From Amphiduros pacificus (Eukaryota > Annelida > Polychaeta > Phyllodocida > Hesionidae), in the NCBI GenBank assembly GCA_949316495.1, contig OX439009.1, forward strand, positions 15,794,201 through 15,858,200: a stretch of DNA of 64,000 bases. Direction: 5' to 3'. Position 1 is the first letter of the stretch, and each line of letters starts with the position of its first letter. Shown here one piece after another: positions 62,601 to 64,000 of the stretch. Below the pieces are notes generated by a model. The model ran no database searches. It saw only the letters and a list, made by a program, of their open reading frames with translations, and had not been told where the DNA came from. The position numbers and the translations under genes were made by a program.

Positions 62601-64000
62601 AGATTGCAAGCATATACCTGTAGACATCTAAGATTACAAGCATATACCTGTAGACATCTAAGATTGCAAGCATATACCTGTAGACATCTAAGATTGCAAG
62701 CATATACCTGTAGGCATCTAAGATTGCAAGCATATACCTGTAGACATCTAGGATTGCAATCATATACCTGTAGACATCTAAGATTACAAGCATATACCTG
62801 TAGACATCTAAGATTGCAAGCATATACCTGTAGGCATCTAAGATTGCAAGCATATACCTGTAGACATCTAGGATTGCAAGCATATATCTATAGGCATATA
62901 AGGTTGCAAGCATATACCTGTAGACATCTAAGATCACAAGTATATACCTGTAGACATCTAAGATCGCAAGCATATACCTTTAGACATCTAAGATTGCAAG
63001 CATATACCTGTAGACATCTAGGATTGCAAGCATATACCTGTAGGCATCTGAGATTGCAAGCATATACCTGTAGACATCTAAGATTACAAGCATATACCTG
63101 TAGACATCTAAGATTACAAGCATATACCTGTAGACATTTAAGATTACAAGCATATACTTGTAGGCATCTAAGATTGCAAGTATATACCTGTAGACATATA
63201 AGATTGCAAGCATATACCTGTAGACATCTAAGATAGGATTGCAAGCATATATCTGAAGGCATTTAAGATTGCAAGCATATACCTGTAGGTGTAGGTGAAG
63301 GCAGTTGACAGCCATAATAGCAGCTCCTGTGCCTGCATGACCATCAAAGACCCCAAAGTAGGAAAATGGCAGTGGGTCTGCTGACTGCAAATAAACACAT
63401 TCTATCAATACCAAAATACATTGAAAATAATAAAAGAAAGATGTGGTAAAACATATATTTTTTTATTAAACCTTTGTTTTCTAAGTGCAATTTCTGTGAA
63501 ATGGGTTCATAACCACTTATTAAACATCAATATAAACCAGAAATCAGTAGCCTCTTTGCCAAAATACCTGTTCTAGATTCCTCTGGCTTAAAAAATACCC
63601 CCAGACTCAGAGCCCCCCCCCCCCCAGTCTTAATATTTAACAGAGGAGGTAAAAGGTTTCTTACCACCATATCAAACTCAGAGCCCCCCAGTCTTAATAT
63701 TTAACAGAGGAGGTAAAAGGTTTCTCACCACCATATCAAACTCAGAGCTGAGGTCAGAGAAGCTTCCGCTCTCACGCTGCACTGTCTGACTGTATCCATG
63801 GTTACTGCCTTCCATCGCCTCATCCTCAACATTTCTCAATTGTTGATTTTGATTCTGATCTTCATAGCTGTTTTGTTTTTTATCCAACCGGTTGAGACCT
63901 TTGTCCTCGGAGTTGGGTTTGACTTCCTGGATGTCGTGGTACACTCCAGCTTCTTCCATGGGTTCCGGACTAGGTGTGGACGGGTCTGGAGCTTCCTTTG
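56650..64000 (-). CDS. PPM1H/J/M: PP2C-family Ser/Thr phosphatase of the PPM1H/J/M group, 5' end beyond the window
   Basis: A Mn/Mg-dependent protein phosphatase. Exons seen (high to low): 64000-63729 (partial), 63384-63283, 61780-61598, 61273-61161, 60330-60246, 58625-58443, 58286-58179, 57396-57251 and 56833-56650 (TGA at 56650-56652). All join in phase. Motifs in order: YFGVFDGHAGTGAA (metal-binding Asp), ITGGCTALVA, GKLYVANAGDCRAVL, IPLSSDFTPESERQR, NEFTHLEFARRV, FPLIYGEGKR, TIGVTRGFGDHDLRVHDSN, VLIMGSDGLWDV, and GDDITALVIPL. The visible N-terminal exon is acidic and low-complexity (KKQNSYEDQNQNQQLRNVED), with SFSDLSSEFDMV at its end. EFTHLEF and the long insert before GDCR place it in the H/J/M group. 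The neighbours WDR82 and GLYCTK suggest the locus ancestral to PPM1M. Four of its exon edges carry tandem arrays. Confidence 0.95.
57395..57655 (-). repeat. 87-bp tandem repeat carrying the PPM 3' splice site, 3 copies
   Basis: ACCTGCACCTACATCACA recurs at 57395, 57482 and 57569, exactly 87 bp apart. On the PPM strand each copy reads TGTGATGTAGGTGCAG|GT, the acceptor of the exon 57396-57251. The copy at 57395 is the working one, and the other two lie upstream in the intron. Copies differ by a handful of substitutions. Confidence 0.92.
57718..57872. repeat. dispersed repeat, copy B (PPM intron)
   Basis: Second copy of the repeat at 44360-44505 (CTGTTTGGGCCAGTGAATG, GTAGCCCAGTTGGGCAACC, TTTTGGTCTTTTAGTTGCCC, TTGATTTTATTCTAATC). 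It carries a small extra GGGCCAATGAAT duplication. Confidence 0.7.
58819..59420. mobile_element. fold-back DNA transposon, non-autonomous, in a PPM intron
   Basis: Inverted ends TACCGTATCCACTCGGGTTA (then GCGCCCATG) and TAACCCGAGTGGATACGGTA bound about 600 bp flanked by TA-rich DNA. Next inside are AACGCCCACCCCCCT motifs near both ends. The centre is also symmetric: GATCGATTTTAATTGCGTTT pairs with AATGCAATTAAAATCGATC. Flanking TA fits Tc1/mariner-like or pogo-like targeting, which is inference. No transposase. Confidence 0.75.
59600..60290 (-). repeat. 44-bp minisatellite carrying the PPM exon end and 5' splice site, 14 copies
   Basis: CTCACCAGATATTGTATAC recurs at exact 44-bp steps from 59669 to 60241 (14 copies), with one or two decayed copies further left. 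The copy at 60241 is the true donor of exon 60330-60246 (PPM strand: ATACAATATCTG|GTGAGTAAAG). Every copy inspected keeps CTG|GTGAG. TTCCTT/TTCCCT and TATACA/TATACG variants are partly phased. The three overlapping plus-strand ORFs of 170-220 codons are artefacts of the period. Confidence 0.95.
60438..61010 (+). mobile_element. non-LTR retrotransposon (LINE) fragment, C-terminal part of reverse transcriptase
   Basis: Translated pieces VEEVVHVGHHLGEDIYKF, DFNKQCNMLFASFKHANSS and, in shifted frames, a YCxxFYGIQILPI-like block followed by CLNE and YRELPP-like sequence resemble the region after the RT fingers/palm in L2/I-like LINEs. The reading frame shifts and has stops, so the copy is dead and lacks its 5' part. 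It lies antisense in the PPM intron between exons 61273-61161 and 60330-60246. Confidence 0.7.
62020..63290 (-). repeat. 30-bp minisatellite carrying the PPM exon end and 5' splice site, about 40 copies
   Basis: GCAAGCATATACCTGTAGACATCTAAGATT is the unit, in phase every 30 bp across about 62100-63230, with two longer (about 40 bp) units at the left and irregular ones at the right. On the PPM strand each unit contains CTACAG|GTATATGC. The donor of exon 63384-63283 is the last one (AG|GT at 63283/63282). Because 30 is a multiple of three, all copies share frame, giving spurious ORFs of 255 and 330 codons. Confidence 0.95.
63600..63740 (-). repeat. 64-bp tandem duplication across the PPM exon end and 5' splice site, with poly-C
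   Basis: AGTCTTAATATTTAACAGAG through AAACTCAGAG occurs from 63626 and again from 63690. On the PPM strand the exon-proximal copy reads GATATGGTG|GTGAGAAA (donor of the exon ending at 63729), the distal copy GATATGGTGGTAAGAAA. The C run is 6 in one copy and about 15 in the other. Use of the distal donor would add a stop codon (after NIKTGGL), so the proximal donor should be the productive one. Confidence 0.93.

Noticed and set aside
62100-63230. CRISPR-like regular 30-bp repeats
   Set aside because: No spacers; units are contiguous and the host is a eukaryote. It is a minisatellite built on a splice site.
62244-63236. 330-codon plus-strand ORF of LQAYTCRHLR repeats and a 255-codon minus-strand repeat ORF
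   Set aside because: They arise because the 30-bp minisatellite period is a multiple of three; they lie in a PPM intron with no start context.

Overview
The window is intron-rich, AT-rich animal nuclear DNA. It carries short exons with GT-AG introns, long non-coding stretches, many small inverted-repeat transposons and several minisatellites. The proteins are readily recognisable orthologues of vertebrate genes. The gene order WDR82 - GLYCTK - PP2C (PPM1H/J/M type) recalls human 3p21, where PPM1M, WDR82 and GLYCTK are neighbours. A slowly evolving invertebrate, probably a lophotrochozoan such as a mollusc, is my best guess; the phylum is inference.

Layout from left to right: the last two coding exons of selenophosphate synthetase (+, 78-918); NDUFAF3, a mitochondrial complex I assembly factor (+, 3413-8771, 5 exons); CLN3/battenin (-, 12326-21852, at least 14 exons seen); a small single-pass membrane protein that I do not recognise (+, 23843-25125); UBXN6, a p97/VCP cofactor (+, 25240-26854); WDR82 (-, 31767-38814, 9 exons, the last with only nine amino-acid codons); GLYCTK, glycerate kinase (+, 42134-46522, 4 exons); and a PP2C-family phosphatase of the PPM1H/J/M group (-, 56650 to beyond the right edge, 9 exons seen). 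These are housekeeping genes of unrelated pathways. NDUFAF3/CLN3, UBXN6/WDR82 and GLYCTK/PPM are convergent pairs; CLN3/small-protein and WDR82/GLYCTK are divergent pairs. There is no sign of an operon, except that the small membrane-protein gene stops only 114 bp before the UBXN6 start codon.

The most unusual feature is a recurring type of tandem repeat. Six arrays, in CLN3 and the PPM gene, each begin exactly on an exon edge. Their units contain the host gene's own 5' splice site (65 bp x20, 44 bp x14, 30 bp x about 40, 64 bp x2), its 3' splice site (87 bp x3), or its stop codon (67 bp x8). The arrays extend away from the exon, so the exon-proximal copy is the working one and the intron or 3' UTR is filled with decoy copies. 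Tandem arrays of this size are almost absent elsewhere in the window.

Other points: an apparent one-base frameshift in CLN3 exon 3; a charged C-terminal extension on NDUFAF3; several fold-back/MITE families; one LINE fragment; and about 10 kb (46.5-56.6 kb) with no recognisable gene.
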